A stretch of 64,000 nt of DNA from Castor canadensis (Eukaryota; Chordata; Mammalia; Rodentia; Castoridae): contig NC_133401.1 of assembly GCF_047511655.1 (NCBI RefSeq), forward strand, positions 46,147,570 through 46,211,569, read 5' to 3'. The position numbers were made by a program, and so were the translations under genes. Shown piece after piece: positions 11,936 to 24,959 of the stretch (position 1 is its first letter; every line of letters begins with the position of its first letter). A model generated the notes under the pieces. It made no database searches and was not told where the DNA came from. It saw only the letters and a list, made by a program, of their open reading frames with translations.

Positions 11936-14900
11936 AAATACACGGTATCTCCCTAATCTTGGTGTAGCTTGGTTATTATGCTTGGAAGAAGGAAGCAGCA
12001 TGAAGTTAGGAGTGTAATCTTCAACAAAGAAGTCTAAAGGAAAATTAAATTTATAGGAAGAAGGGATTCTAGGCCATCTTGACTTATTTTGTAACTTTGC
12101 CTAGGGTTAGCAAAGTTAATTATTCTAGGGAATAGACTAAATTTTTTTAAAATGATAATTGTATAGGAGATAAACATTTAAGCTTCCCCAAATCTATTTT
12201 GTAAGTGATGGAGTTAGGGCCCAGAGAACTAGTACCTCTTACAGACTTCTACAGCTAATAGCTTAAAACTGGATTGAACTTTGGTCTGTCATGTTCCTCA
12301 TGGTCACCATTTGTGTATCAGCAAGCATTTATCATAGGTAGACTCATAACATTTTCTAGTAAGAGGGTAGCATACAGCCCTTGCTGCTCAATTCCTCCGT
12401 GTTGTGCCTTGAGGAAATGGAGTCTTAGAGGAGCAAATTGACTAGACAATGATCAAAGTGTTAGTGAATCAAAACACTATGCTTTTTGCCTGTTTCTTCC
12501 TTTCATTTAGTTTTCTTTTGCCACTAGAATAAGCTGTCACTTTAATTTTCAGAGAATTTGTTGACCAAGGCTGTATCCTTATCTGTACATCAGGTTTAGC
12601 ACAGGTATGCCTTCTTTCAGAAGCATATATCACAATGGGCTCTGCCTGGCTCTGATCCATTTTCTTATATGGTGCCAGGTATGTGCAATTAGATATTGCC
12701 TGCCATTTGCCTAAAAATGAAGACTAATTATTCCACATTCTGTAGTCACAGACATCATAATTATGGTGTATTTGCATTCAAATACTGCAAATATTTAACA
12801 TGCACTATACACTACGTGTTTGAATTTACTCAAGCAAAGTGTGCATCCCTGGGAAGCCTAATATCTGCTGAATTGTAGATCCTGGAGTTTCATCAAGGAA
12901 CACTGATGAAATTAAACTCACTTGGGAACCACAGTCAGGCTGCCTTTCTAGGATATTCCTCTGTGTCTAAATTATATATGTATTATTGTCCCTCATTTGC
13001 ATGACCAATTATAGGGAAGTTCCTTATTGTGAGATGCAATAATTTTATATAATTGTAGTAGCTTCAGCAGTTTTGAAGGTGGTTTCCCTAGCGAAACAAA
13101 GTCTCAGGGAAAACAAATTATGTTGATTTACTAGCGATTCTGCAAATGGGTTGTCTGGGGGAGTCAAGGGAAGTCTTTTATGCAGTACAAAGAAACCACA
13201 CACTATTTGACATTTTTAATTGCTTGCTAGGAATATGCAAAACTGCAGACTTCTAATTGTATGTTGTTGCCTCTGAGGAGCCACCATTTTGCACTTGTAT
13301 TTGGAGATTTTCTGTGTGATGATTAATGGAGAGAAATGATACTTGTTTCCCCAAGTTACAGAGGCCAGGGTGGAGGCTAAGAATATTCAGGAAAAAGCAA
13401 AGAAGAGCAAGTTGGTAGTAAATTTCTTACTTAAGTCTACTCTACTACAGACTTACTGAAATCAGCTTATTGGAATGTTGTCAGCAAATGAACAGCATAA
13501 GCAGGGAAGGCACTTGACAATCTAAAAGTCACCTAGTGTCATAAAAGCCTGATTAGCCATGCTTTAGAGACCATCTAGGCTAAGCTGCCTTTTATTTGCA
13601 AACAGGAAACTCAAATGCTAAAGGCTTTGTCCAGGAGACACACAGCTGTGTAGAGGAGGGGCCATGGCTGAATCCTGCTGGAAAGTGTCCCAGGAAGGTG
13701 AAGAATTCTTTGGCAGTTTGATGTTGTTGAATAGGATTGTGTGGAATTTTACAAGCTGTGTATGGTGTCTTATTTCCCATTAGATCCAAGAAACCAACAG
13801 TGGTGTTTCTCTGATGGCCAATTGTGAGGAGTCACTGAAGTACCTACCAGGCACCTGCATACTACAGACACCACAGGGAGCTGGGGAACAGAGATGTCTT
13901 ATGCATTCTGAGAGGTGGAGTGCACTTCAGCTTGTGTAGAACATACATACATCTTCTGAGAGCATAAGGATTTGGCACTGCTGCTTTCCCTCTGAATAAA
14001 TGTTCAAGAAAACTTAGATGGTGGAGTGCTGATAATAAACTTATTTACCCTGTCCACTGGTCCAAAATTAAAATTCTCATTTATATCAAATAGAGATGTC
14101 ATGGATTGCCCCTTCTCCCAACCAAGAATAAATATTAGGAAGAAAGTAAGGATAAGAGTTGGGTTTTCAACTGAATTTCATTTGTGACTGTGACATTCTG
14201 GGTTTTGGACTGAGCAGCCTAGGCATGCACAATGCTTACCCGTGAGTGGAATGAAGTGCTCCATAGCCTCTTGTAGGTAAATGATAAAAGGTTTTTTGAT
14301 TTGGAGTTCTCTCCTTTTTTATAGCACTTTTAAGCAGTGTTGTGTGATACACACTCCAGAGGTAGGAAAGAACATCTGTAATAAATTATCTCCTTAGTTG
14401 TGGAGAATTTCTAAGAATTAAGCTGACAAAATGTTTTGGTAAGCCCTGAATGACCACAGACCCCCTGGCTTTCTATTTGAAGAATTAACCCCCCTGGAGT
14501 GTCTCAGCTTTAGTCCTACATTTGACAGCAGTCTCTACCAGGGCTGTGAACATGGTACTGAGGAGCTTTCTGCTCTGACACTTGTAGATTCTCTGAACCA
14601 CCCAGTCCTGCTGGCAGAGGGACTGCAATTACCCTGATTCATCCACAGAGACACACAGCAGTTGTGGAAGATGTGATCACAACACAATATTCCAGTTTGT
14701 TTTCAGCTTGACATCTAAGACAGGTGCAGGGCTGGCAGTGAAGACCTCATTATTCATTTTAAAGAATTCATCCTTTGAATTCTTCTTTTTGTTTTTTTGA
14801 CATTTCCTCTCCACTTTGATATATTTCAATTCAGTTGCTGAACAGTTATGCTTTATAAGAGTCATGTTGCCTTATGTTTTTATTTTTTTGTGTTTCTGTG

Positions 14901-17900
14901 TTGAGATTTGTATGTATTTTGAAAACACAAAACAATATGAAAAAGAAAAGGTGAATAAAAAAGAAACAAACAGACTTCTAGGAATGAAAAATGATGAGCT
15001 TAAAATTGGAAGCATGAGAGATGAGTTAAGTAGATGATTAGGTAGAGGAGAGATAATTAGTTGAACTCAATTATCAACTAAAGGAAAATTCCTAGGGTGT
15101 GTGACAGAGAAAGAAGATGGGAACGTTAGAGTTACTAATAGATAAAGGTGTCAGAATAAACAGCATAAAGTATGCAGTAGAGAAAATGGGAAAGAGATGA
15201 ATTTTTATAACTGAAGAAAGCTCTCACTTCTGGATTTGAATCACAATGTCTTGCAAGTAGAATTTAAAAATGAAAAAAACCCACTCTCTACTTATTATCT
15301 TGTATTAGCATTCTCTTCATCACAATCTCACATTTTTAATATAAACATGATATTACAAGTAATGTACTATGAATAAAATATAGACTTAATTATCCCCTAT
15401 GTTTGGGAAATTCATAGTCACTATCATCACACTCTCACTCATCCCCATTGTCATCAGCAATAGCAGATATCAAGGGCTGGAAGCTGAGCTAAACATTTTA
15501 GGTCAATTATTTTGTATTTAACTCTCATTGTAAAACCTTGCTATGTGAACTGGAAAATGGCATCCTATATGTCTTTCTTTGAATAAATTAAGAGAACCAA
15601 AATTAATTTTGCAATAAATTCTTCTGTTTTCTAACATTCTCTGAGAAGTTTTACAATTGTGTTTGTTATAATTCAAATCAATGACCTGAACTATTAGATT
15701 ATTAATTTGGTAGTATTTATTGCCTACCTATTATGTACTCCAAGTATGTAGCTGACATCAGGTCTGAAGGCTGTGTTAATTATAGTTTGTTGTATGCCAA
15801 TATAGCCCAAGAGATGATGACTGAAAACAACATCTATTTGCTCATATTTAAGTTGTGAATACAGGTGGCCCTGACTTGGGACAATTAATTTCTGCTCCAC
15901 ATGGTGGTGGCTAGGACCACATGTATATTTGGCCTTGTCTAATGTCTGGGATATGTGGGATGGCTGGAATAGCAAATACTTCACTCTACTTGCTCATGAA
16001 ACTGAAATGAACTATTTGAGAGTTTTCACGTGGTGGTGGAAAAGTTCTCAGCAGCAAGAAAATGCAAACACCAGTGGGCCAACATGTTTCAGCCCTCTGT
16101 TGCATCATGTTTGCTAGTGTCCCATTGGCCAAAGCAAGTCACACAGTCAAGGTGTGTGTCTGCACATGCACACACATGTCTGGTATTGGCAGCCCTCAGT
16201 GGGCACAGGTACAAGAGGATGTAATTCAGTGGGACCATTACTACATGTCTTTGCCTCAAAGGTAATTAAAATTTGAACTGTTAATGTCTTAATTAACCAA
16301 TAATTGTAAGACAAATGAAAATGAGTCTTACTACCCTTCCTTTTATGTTATAAATCTCCGTCATTTTCTTAGATTATGATAGTCCATTTGATGAATTCAT
16401 CAGGTGGATTTAGTTTGGATGTGAAGCCATTCTGAAGCCTTCAGGTAAAAGCAAGCTCCCACTAAAACAGCTCCTAAGAAGTTGCCCTTTTTAGCTTGAA
16501 GAGCTAGTCTTACACCAACCCTCAAATGTGCTCCTATAGAGAGCTTGCCTCAGGGGCAGTGAATTATTACTTCTACAGAAGGATCAAGTGACTAACCTTC
16601 CATTCATATCTCACTGCTACAGGCAAAGAATCTCTTGACCTCTTTAGAAGCTAGAAGAAAGATGATGTTCTCTAGTACTTTGGACAGTTCAGCCTGCAAG
16701 AATATAATTAATCATTACTTTTTGGGTCAGTTCATGAAATAGTTCCCTTATCATCATCCATCTTTTTCTAGAAGAAATCTTTAAATTTCACTTTGTTAAA
16801 AAAGAATAATTTGGCTGCCTTCTGTGGGAATGGGTTAAGAGTTTCAGGACAGCATTTTTTGAAGGTAGGGGGAAGGAAATTTTGAAACACCTGTAAGTAT
16901 GACAGATTAAAGGTTTTTTTCAGGGTACTTGTATCTTCAGAAAATGATCACTTGTACAGACTACTGTAGTGGACATTTGTTGCCAACAATGATTGCCTCT
17001 TTACCTCTTCCCAAGAACCCCAGATTTCCATATTGGAACTTAAGCATTTCCTGGAAAGCTGGCTTCATCTCTAGTGTCAGAACTAGAAGCTGAGACTATA
17101 GTTAGTGAATTTTATGGGCAGATAACCTAAGTGAGTATAACTGCACTGAACTTGTAGAGACAAATGTATTTTTTTCTAACAAGATGAAGAAGGAAAATCC
17201 TCTATCCTGTAGAGCTGCTAATAGCTGTCTTTCCCAGGACAAAAAGCAGGGCCAACAAGAAGAAAGAGATGCTGCTCAGGGTGACATTGGTGAGCTACTG
17301 AATTCAACTTTACTTGAAGCAACTTTTTTAGTTATATTAATGAATAAATTTCCTTTTTTGTTTAATCTAGTTTGAGTTTGGCTATATTACTGGTAACCTA
17401 AAGATGCCTTATTCATTTATAGTTGAGCTCAAAATGAAGATGAAATCCTCACATTGTAAAATCCTTTGTAGGCTACATGGAGAGGAAGAGGATACTCTTA
17501 AAAGATTATGATGAAGAAGTGGCAATTAAAATTAGAGGAGAGGAGCTTTACCTAATACACTATTCCAGCAGCACTCTGGACCATGGCATTTGGTGGTGTG
17601 GGAACTTTCAGTGATATAAAACACACAGACAAGGAACCATGTCTCTTACTGAAATAAAGACTAATTTGTGGTGGGCACACGCTTCAGAACTGCTCTACAC
17701 ATGGAATCATTTGTATTAAAGTTAACAGATATTTATTAAGGTTATATTATGTACCAAATATTTGGAATAATAATAAAAAATGCTTCTTCTACTCAAAAAT
17801 TCAAAAACAAGTGAAAAAAAGACAGAAGAGATCCATTAAAATCGTTAAAATTGAATGTAGTAAAGCTATATACTTATACTAATGGAACAATTGGTTCCAT

Positions 17901-18224
17901 TTATAGTCTAGTACAGTGGTTCCTAAGTGCTAGCCCATGGTAATTTTTCCCCTGTGGAAAAAGTAAAAAAAAGTAAGAACAATCAAATTCATGGAATTTT
18001 CATAAAACCAGGTTCATGACGTTGGAAATCTGTCATCTATTTTGAGATTATATTCTTCCTTCTTTTATTTCATTTTAAGTTGTCCTAAATATTATGAAAG
18101 GTGAGTGTGTATGTCTGTGTGTCTGATCATATTTGAAAAAGTAAAAGTAGCCAATCCTATATTAGAACCCCTTTTCTTTTTAAAATAATGTCTATATTAT
18201 AAAAGTTTGTCTCAGGTATAATTG
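11936..18224. other. Unassigned DNA with faint old-repeat traces
   Basis: No gene was recognised. Weak MIR/L2-like phrases occur near 12180-12290 ('gagttagggcccagagaa') and 13560-13680 ('caaacaggaaactca', 'acacacagctgtgtagagg'). A segment near 16100-16160 ('cccattggccaaagcaagtcac') resembles a phrase seen in old mammalian DNA or LTR repeats. Open frames are short, and none shows domain features or plausible splice-bounded exons. Confidence 0.4.
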
Positions 18225-18560
18225 GAGGTTTTGAGGCAGAGGTTACTTTGAAATGAACCTTGAAGAACAAATAATATTTCAACAAGCACAGTGGAAAGGA
18301 CAGGGAACGTTTCCTAAATCATCACAGAGGTATGAAGTGGCAAGGCATTTTTGGGAATGGCATGTATTTTGGTATTCTTTAAGATGACAGTACACAAAGA
18401 AGTAGCAAGTGCTAAAATTAAAGTAACTGACTCAAAATATTAGAAGTCCTTGAATGTTATGCCAAAGAATTTAGATAGGGACTGATAGATGGCTGGAGCC
18501 ACTGAGGATTTTAAAGTAGGAGAGTAACATGGTCAAATATATGATTTAGAACAAAAAGCA
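18225..18560 (+). repeat. Second copy of the unassigned old repeat
   Basis: Similar in order to 7920-8270: an 'aaggcatttttgggaatggcatg' type phrase, then 'gccactgaggattttaaag' and 'gagtaacatggtcaaat'. Divergence is high. The match is by eye at the level of phrase order. Confidence 0.42.
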
Positions 18561-18743
18561 ATGTGTCAGTTTTTAAAAATGTGTCACATTTTTATTGGAT
18601 CTAAAAGTAGAAGGTTATAGATAAAAATATAACTCTTAAGATGTCTCATCTACCAGCAGGATGAATTGATCTTTGATTCATGCAAAAATATGAATGTCCA
18701 ACTTGACTTTAGGTGGTTGTCTTCAAACAGAAGAGGGTCCCTC

Positions 18744-18746
<3 letters not shown>

Positions 18747-18800
<54 letters not shown>
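18747..18800. repeat. (CT)n microsatellite
   Basis: About 27 CT dinucleotides, interrupted once by TA near 18788, followed by a short (AC)n run. The open frame that runs through it is an artefact of the repeat. Confidence 0.97.
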
Positions 18801-18809
18801 ATACACACA

Positions 18810-20329
18810 CAAGTTTGAAGTATTTCCACCTTTCAATAGTTACTTTTCTTTCATTTTATCTTGTAGTTGAGGAGGGTGGTGGTTCCTGCCTGACTTGTTT
18901 TACTAAAGAATACCTGTTGGTCTTTACAAAGGAGTCCTTGGAACCCTTTGGAAGGCATTCAACTGCTAACAGAGTGTGGGAAAGCCAAGTCTCTTTAAGA
19001 AGGCACTGTATTTGGCCTGGGAAAGAGCTACTGGTTTCATTTCCCCCCCTCAAAATGAAAATACAATCAAAGAGCAGCAAGGTGCCACATTGTATCTACA
19101 TCTCTGCATTGTGTTAACTTGAGGTATAATCTGGTGGTGAAGAAAATGCCTTAGATAAGGAGATGACTTCATGGTGTTCCAGGCTCTTGTTCATTAGCTC
19201 TGTGACGTTGACCAAGCATGATGGTTCTTTGATCCTCAGTTCTTTCATGTTTCTACTCAGTCTTTTGAAATTTCTGGGAGGGTTGAGCATAGTGACATAA
19301 ATAAAGCTCAGTTCCTGGACCATGATATATGCCCAAAGACTAGTGTTGACTTCTTGCAATGGCTGCCATTCTCATTTTATAGTTGTAAGGTCCAGGCAAG
19401 AGTGCAAATAGAGGCCTATGTACCTAGAAGGTTACAAATCATGCTAAAAAGCTAAATATGTTATGTGCTTCTAGATTGGTAAGCATGCTTTTAGTGGACA
19501 GTTTAAAACTATGCATAAAGGGATAGGGATAGTTATCCATACTAACTATAGATACTGCAAAGTCAAATTAATTCAACATTTGCCAAAACTTATGACCAGA
19601 ATCTTCATAATAATTACTGAAGTATCACTTTGCTTCACTCCTGATCTCCAGCCATAGTTGAAATACTTGTAATTCTAGTCGAGGACCCTGGAATCCTACT
19701 CTTAATTATAACGCAGAGAGGACCTGTAGCAGGTGCCCATCATTGTGTGGTGGAAAAAAGCTGCAGGCAGTTTGGAAGTCTACTACTGCCTGATGGCAGT
19801 GATGGTAGGCATCCCAAAAAGTGTGTTATTAATGCATACAAAGTAGCAAATAAAATAATACTATGTAAATAAAACCTTATATATAGAAACAATGTATTTA
19901 TAAGAAGAAGAACAATTGGGAACCTTGTTTATGATATTTTCCATGGACTACAGGCATGATTAATTCAACTCCAAGGACTTAAAACTCAAAAAGAACATAT
20001 TTTGCTGTGGATAATCCATGTGTGGATCTGGAATCTTTATGTCCTCAGCCCACTAGGCATGGACTCTGGGCCCTGTTTCTTACTATTATAACCTTATTGG
20101 TATTTATTGTACCCTTGTTCCTTCTGCACCTCCTAGGTAAAGCCACACATAAATGGGCAGAGTATCTCTTGCTGGGCAATCACCTCCCTCTCCCTGAGGA
20201 CTCTGGAAGGGCTTTGTCAACCTGCCTGAAAAAGCAAATCAATTTGTGGATCTAGGTTGCCAATAGAGGTTTTGCCAGGTGTTGGGGACTCAGGTACTTG
20301 TCCTCAGAGCACTCTTGTTCTTATTTACT
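18810..20329. other. Unassigned DNA, no gene seen
   Basis: No gene or repeat family was recognised. Open frames on both strands are under 135 codons and lack family features. Confidence 0.45.
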
Positions 20330-20438
20330 TGTTTGTTTTTTTTGAGGTACCATCTCACTGTATAACCCAGGTTGGCCTCCAACTCAAGATCCTCCTGCTT
20401 CAGCCTCCCTTACAGTCAGGTGCCACTATACCTAGCTC
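20330..20438 (-). repeat. B1-like SINE, antisense
   Basis: The plus strand reads a T run, 'gaggtaccatctcactgt', 'acccaggttggcctcc', 'gatcctcctgcttcagcc' and 'gccactatacctagct', which is the reverse complement of a 7SL-derived SINE. The T run at its left is the antisense of its A tail. Confidence 0.85.
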
Positions 20439-22452
20439 CATCACTTACAGATTTTGAAACTAAAAGAAAACTTATTTTGGGCTTTCCTTCTCCTCCTTTC
20501 TCTTTTACTTTATCTCTCTCTCACTAAGGAGAAACAAAAGTGGAATGACCAATTGATTTGGCCAGGGCTAGCTCATGGTTTTGGGCAGCATCTCCAAGAT
20601 AGGCTGGGTGAGAGAATACATTAAAAGAAAGAAACATCTATTTACTTTTTGTCTTATCATTAATTTAAAATTTTCTGCATCTAAATAATAGCTATGACAC
20701 ATTAAAATACATGAATTAAGTGTACAGACTAAAGGATAGCTGGAGACTAATTGCTTTAAGGAGATATTTGTCTGAACCCTTAGGATCCTTTAAATAGTAA
20801 TTTGGCATTGGCCTACTGCAGAGGAAAATCTCATAATTTTCCACAAGCTTTTAGGGTGATTTGTATTTGGGGGGGGGGATGGTGATGAGTAGGAAGGAGT
20901 TACTTGCTTGCTCCAAAACATTGGATGGCTGTCTTGTTATTGTCTAAAATCTAAACTCAGTCCCAGAATATTTCCTCTTTATTAATCCTATAATGCTTCA
21001 ACTGAGAGGTTGAAGTTTTAGGAGTGACAGTTCCCTTAGTGGGACTTCCTGGATACTGTGGGAGGTTTAGCATTTCTGGGCTAATACTTATTAAAGGCTG
21101 GGGAGCTTACCCAATCATGGGATAATCAAAATTCCCATAAGCATTTCTCAGGGCTGTGGGGAGGTTATTACCCTCCCCTTCAAGAGCCATTTTCCCCTCA
21201 TTTGTTGCTTGCTATTTCTTGTCTTTTCATAATCACCCATTCTTCCTTCCCTTACCTTCACCATGATACCTCTACCATTGTGCCTTCCCTGACTGCAGCA
21301 ACCCACAAGGATTTCTCCTTCCTATTAATGCAAAATACGACTTACTCAGTCCTAATATATTATCTCATCATGTCTACTACACTGTCTTATGTTGTTATTT
21401 ACTTATGTGTGTCATACATAAGCATATCTGAGAGTTGGAGGAAGGAAACAAAGGACTTTCATGTTTCCTCATCAATGCCTTTCTCAGAATAGGTGGGTAG
21501 GGTAAAAGCTTAGATTCTAGGAAACCTTAGAATAAGTGGCCCCAAACAGTTTAGAAAGGACATTAGAAACTTCACTGTAGATTAAAAACTTGACATTTCT
21601 ATTAGGACTATAGTTTTTGGTAGAATAACCTTCAATAAATACTTATTCGATAGATGAATTAAAAATAGCAACCAACCACTTTTGAGAATTTGGTCAAAAC
21701 AGCTGTCTTCTCTCTCTCTGTGGTAGTGGGAAAATTTCCCTTTCTCCATGGCAAGCAGGGAGTATTCTTTGCTATAAGGTCTATGTCTTAACTCTGAAAA
21801 TCACCCAGGACTTTGGCAGCATTTTTACTAATAACAAAAGCTCTTTCCCTAATTTGATAAGTGAGGAGAAAGGCAGAGATAATTTAAATAAGTGTTCTTT
21901 TTTCTTTTTTCCAGGAGCATCTTGCAAGAACCTGGCCTGCTTTGAATGACCTTTCTACTACTTCCTGCATGTTCCTTGAGTCTAACAGCCAATTAAATCT
22001 GCATAGGCAAAGAGTCTACAGAGAGCTCTGGTTGAAAGAACAAAATTGCTAGGGAACAGTTAACAAGTTGTCAGTGTATAAATCATCAAAGGTCAGGACT
22101 TGTTAAGCTTAGAGAAGAATCAGCAATTTACTGAATTAAGGGGCCCTCATACCTGTGTCTGAGTTGGTAAAGGTACAGCAACAGGGAGGTGAGGTTCTGC
22201 TTCTAATTCTGCCAGCCAGAAGAGGAGGAAGTGCCAGGTTGCAAGCAGGACTCAATGATTTTCTGGATGAGCCCCAAATAGTGAAGAGCTAGCTATCAAA
22301 ACTCACATATTTAAAAATTTCAGGCCTTGACACAGATAATGTTTCTTCATAGTGAATTCTGCAGTGCATTCTATTTTTGTGTTAACATAGATGAATTCCT
22401 GGCAGAAGTCATGCTGCCAGGGCAGGTCAACAGAGCTGAAACTGGACCAGCA
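20439..22452. other. Unassigned DNA, weak L2-like segment
   Basis: No gene was recognised. The stretch 21170-21440 has the C/T-rich then T-rich composition and 'ccttccctgactgcag' phrase typical of L2 3' regions, but this is not firm. A run of ten G lies near 20869-20878. Confidence 0.35.
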
Positions 22453-22595
22453 AAAGAATTCTAAACAAGGGCTGGGATGTAGCTCGGTGGTACAGCACTT
22501 GCCTAGCATGCATGAGGCCCTGGGTTCGATCCCAGCACCAAAAAAGAAAAGACAAAAAAAAAAAAAAAACCTCTCCCCAAAGAATTCTAAACAAG
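22453..22595 (+). repeat. ID SINE with clear target-site duplication
   Basis: The body 22470-22548 is a well-kept ID element. It has a pol III A box (tagctcggtgg), an intact B box (ggttcgatccc), a 'cttgcctagcatgcatgagg' stem between them, and a long A tail to about 22569. It is flanked by an identical 17-bp repeat (aaagaattctaaacaag) at 22453-22469 and 22579-22595. ID elements descend from an alanine-type tRNA or BC1-like RNA and move with L1 machinery. Confidence 0.95.
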
Positions 22596-22789
22596 CTATT
22601 CATAGGTGCAGAATAGCTGGAATTCAGGGAAATTAGGCAGTATCAACAAGCTCCACCCCAGTTCTCTCCTTCTCCAACCTATCCCAGCCACACTAGCTCC
22701 TTTGCTGCTTCTCAGAGCCCTGCCATGCCTGAGGATGTTCATCTCTGCCTTGATGTTAGTTACCTAGGTAACTATGAATCCCACCTACC
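22596..22789. other. Unassigned DNA
   Basis: Short spacer between the ID SINE and the L2 segment. Nothing was recognised. Confidence 0.4.
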
Positions 22790-23110
22790 TGCTTCCTTCT
22801 GGCCTTTTCTCTAAATTTCCTCTCCTAGTGAAGCCTTCCTTGCACACTCTTTAAAATTGCTAGCCTATCTCCCATTATTTCCTACTTTCCTTGCTTTATT
22901 TTCTTCCCAAGCTCTTAGGATTATTTAACAGATTCTATAATATACTCACTAATCATCTTCTTCATCCATTCCAGGTTCCAAAACATAGACTATTACCTGT
23001 GTAAACGGGAAGCTCTGTCTTCTGTGTTCAATTGCTCTGTCCTTAACATTTAGGAAGGCATCAGGTAGGTAGTAGGTTCTTAACACTTACTGACGAAAGG
23101 AACTGAGTGA
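22790..23110 (+). repeat. L2 LINE 3' region
   Basis: Typical L2 3' order: 'gtgaagccttccttg', then a C/T-rich stretch with 'cccattatttcc' and 'gctttattttcttcc', then 'aggtaggtagtaggttctt' near the end. L2 is an inactive ancient mammalian LINE. No coding part is present. Confidence 0.6.
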
Positions 23111-24086
23111 CTGGCCTTACCTCCCAGAAGCTCCCCAATGACCAATTTCTGTTCTGCAGGCCTGAAACTCAGCTGCACTCCTCCATCCACACTGTCCTGC
23201 CTACTCCATCTCCTAGTCTCCTCGTTCACTAGTCTTTCCTCTTTGCAGTCAGATGCATACTCTCTGATTCTCCCCCCACTCACCCGGTCTCTTAATTCAG
23301 CACACAACATTTCGTAGCTGGTAACTATGTAGAATCAACCAGGGTTGCTAAAATAGCAAACAGTAGGGAAGTTAGGAGTTATAATGACTCTCACAAAGCA
23401 GAAATATCACCCCTGGTTTCCAGCAAAATGCAGAGGATCTAGGATTGCATCTGTATATACCCTTACTAGCAGAGTCTGTGAAAAAAATCTCTGATCTTTG
23501 AACCTGCATTGTCTTCTGCCTTCTGCATCATCCACAGAAAAGCCCCGATTATCTTGTTAGGTCAGAAAGTCACTGGGAAAACTCCAGATGGTGGCTTCTA
23601 AGGTGAAATCTACCTCCTTGCCTCAGTCTTCTGCCCCATCTGGCCCAGTTTGACTTCTAGGAATTTGCTTTACCAATGAACTAGATTGGCTGATTTCAAG
23701 AATTTTATGACGTTTCTTTCATTAGAAAGAAATCTAGACATAACCAACATCCGTCAAAAGGAACTGACTAAATAAATTATGGTACATTGTAGAATTGTAG
23801 AATTCTATAAATGTGATGCAACATCTTCGAGAAATATTTAAATATCTAGTCTCGTATAGGCAGAGAATAGCTCTGGACAGAAAGGAAGGACTTGGTTGCT
23901 CCTGGAGGGGAACTGAGGGCTTGCTAATTCAACATATTCTTGTCTATCCTATTCAGGTCTCTTTTTATATTATTCAGGTCACTTTTATAAGTTCCTCAAT
24001 AAAGGTTTGCGTGTGTTTTAAGTTCCTAAAACTTCTTAATCCCTGTTGTGAACAACACTGTTTTTTTTGTCTTTATTCATTGGTAT
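23111..24086. other. Unassigned DNA left of ERV-A
   Basis: No gene was recognised. The part 23690-24086 is AT-rich with an L1-like tone ('ggaactgactaaataaattatggtac' resembles the L1 ORF2 tail phrase) but is too short to assign. Confidence 0.35.
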
Positions 24087-24409
24087 TGTGGGGGATAACT
24101 TGTTTTTTCCTCCAAAGAAATGAAATTATATAATCAATCTAGGTAAATCCACTTTAAAGCAGCTGCCCATTATGCTTGCTTAACTCATGGCTTCTCGGAA
24201 TGCCCTTTACTTCATTTATAATCATTGAGAAAGTCTGTGAACCCTGACTCCTACCAATAGGAGAAGAGGGCAGTGTGGCATCAGGGATAAAAACCCCAGT
24301 GGACTTTCTGCTCAGTGTGCTTACTATCAGATCTATGTCAGTGTCACACCCTTCTGTAGAAGTAAAACTTTTTGCCTTGCTGACTAACTCCTGAGTCTTA
24401 TTTCTAACA
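24087..24409 (+). repeat. ERV-A 5' LTR
   Basis: Begins tgtgggggataac and ends ctaaca, followed three bases later by a primer-binding site. It shares its start, the 'gtgaaccctgactcctac' segment and the 'actcctgagtcttatttct' end with the LTR at 30967-31276. A TATA-like gggataaaaacc lies near 24287. The 3' LTR lacks that stretch and has one of its own, so the two are not a simple pair. Confidence 0.85.
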
Positions 24410-24412
24410 ACG

Positions 24413-24430
24413 TGGGGGCTTGTCTGTGAT
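24413..24430 (+). promoter_or_regulatory. ERV-A primer-binding site, tRNA-Pro-like
   Basis: Reads tgggggcttgtctgtgat. The proline-tRNA primer site of gammaretroviruses is tgggggctcgtccgggat, so 15 of 18 bases match. It starts three bases after the LTR end, as expected. Confidence 0.78.
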
Positions 24431-24959
24431 ATCTTCATTGCCACAAGGGGTTTGAAGGACCCTGTCTTAGGGAAGATGTGTCCTGCCTCTGGTTAATGGT
24501 GGCCTGGGGATTGGGTGAATCATTCCCCTTGGGCCAAGTAAAGATGCAAGATGTTAAAGGTGGAGTCTACAGCAACATGGGAAAGGGCCCTAGCAAGCAC
24601 TGTGGTGACCAGGTAACTGCGCACAGACCAGGTAGGAATTTTTTTTTTTTTTTTTTAGTACGTCCTTGGTGATCAGGACATTCTTAGAGGTTGGTTATGT
24701 GTGTGTCCAAGATGCATCTCAAGACACAAAGTGAGGTGCAGACTCCCAATTCAAGGTTTTGGTTTCCTGTGAGGGACCCGGCTGGAAATGGAGAAAGCAA
24801 TCTTGGGTTGTATGTGAGAAATCTCCAGAAAAGGAGTGGGGGAGGTGGTTGAGCATACAAAGGAATAAAAAGACACTAATGGATATTTGAGAATGGGAAA
24901 CAAACAAACAAACAAATCTATTATTGATTAATCTCAGAACAAGGGAAAATTGGGCAAAG

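Noticed and set aside
18713-19117. 134-codon frame with a Ser/Leu repeat as a secreted protein
   Set aside because: The repeat is the translation of the (CT)n microsatellite.
22470-22548. True tRNA gene
   Set aside because: It has A and B boxes but an ID SINE body, an A tail and target-site duplication. It does not fold as a complete cloverleaf in this reading.
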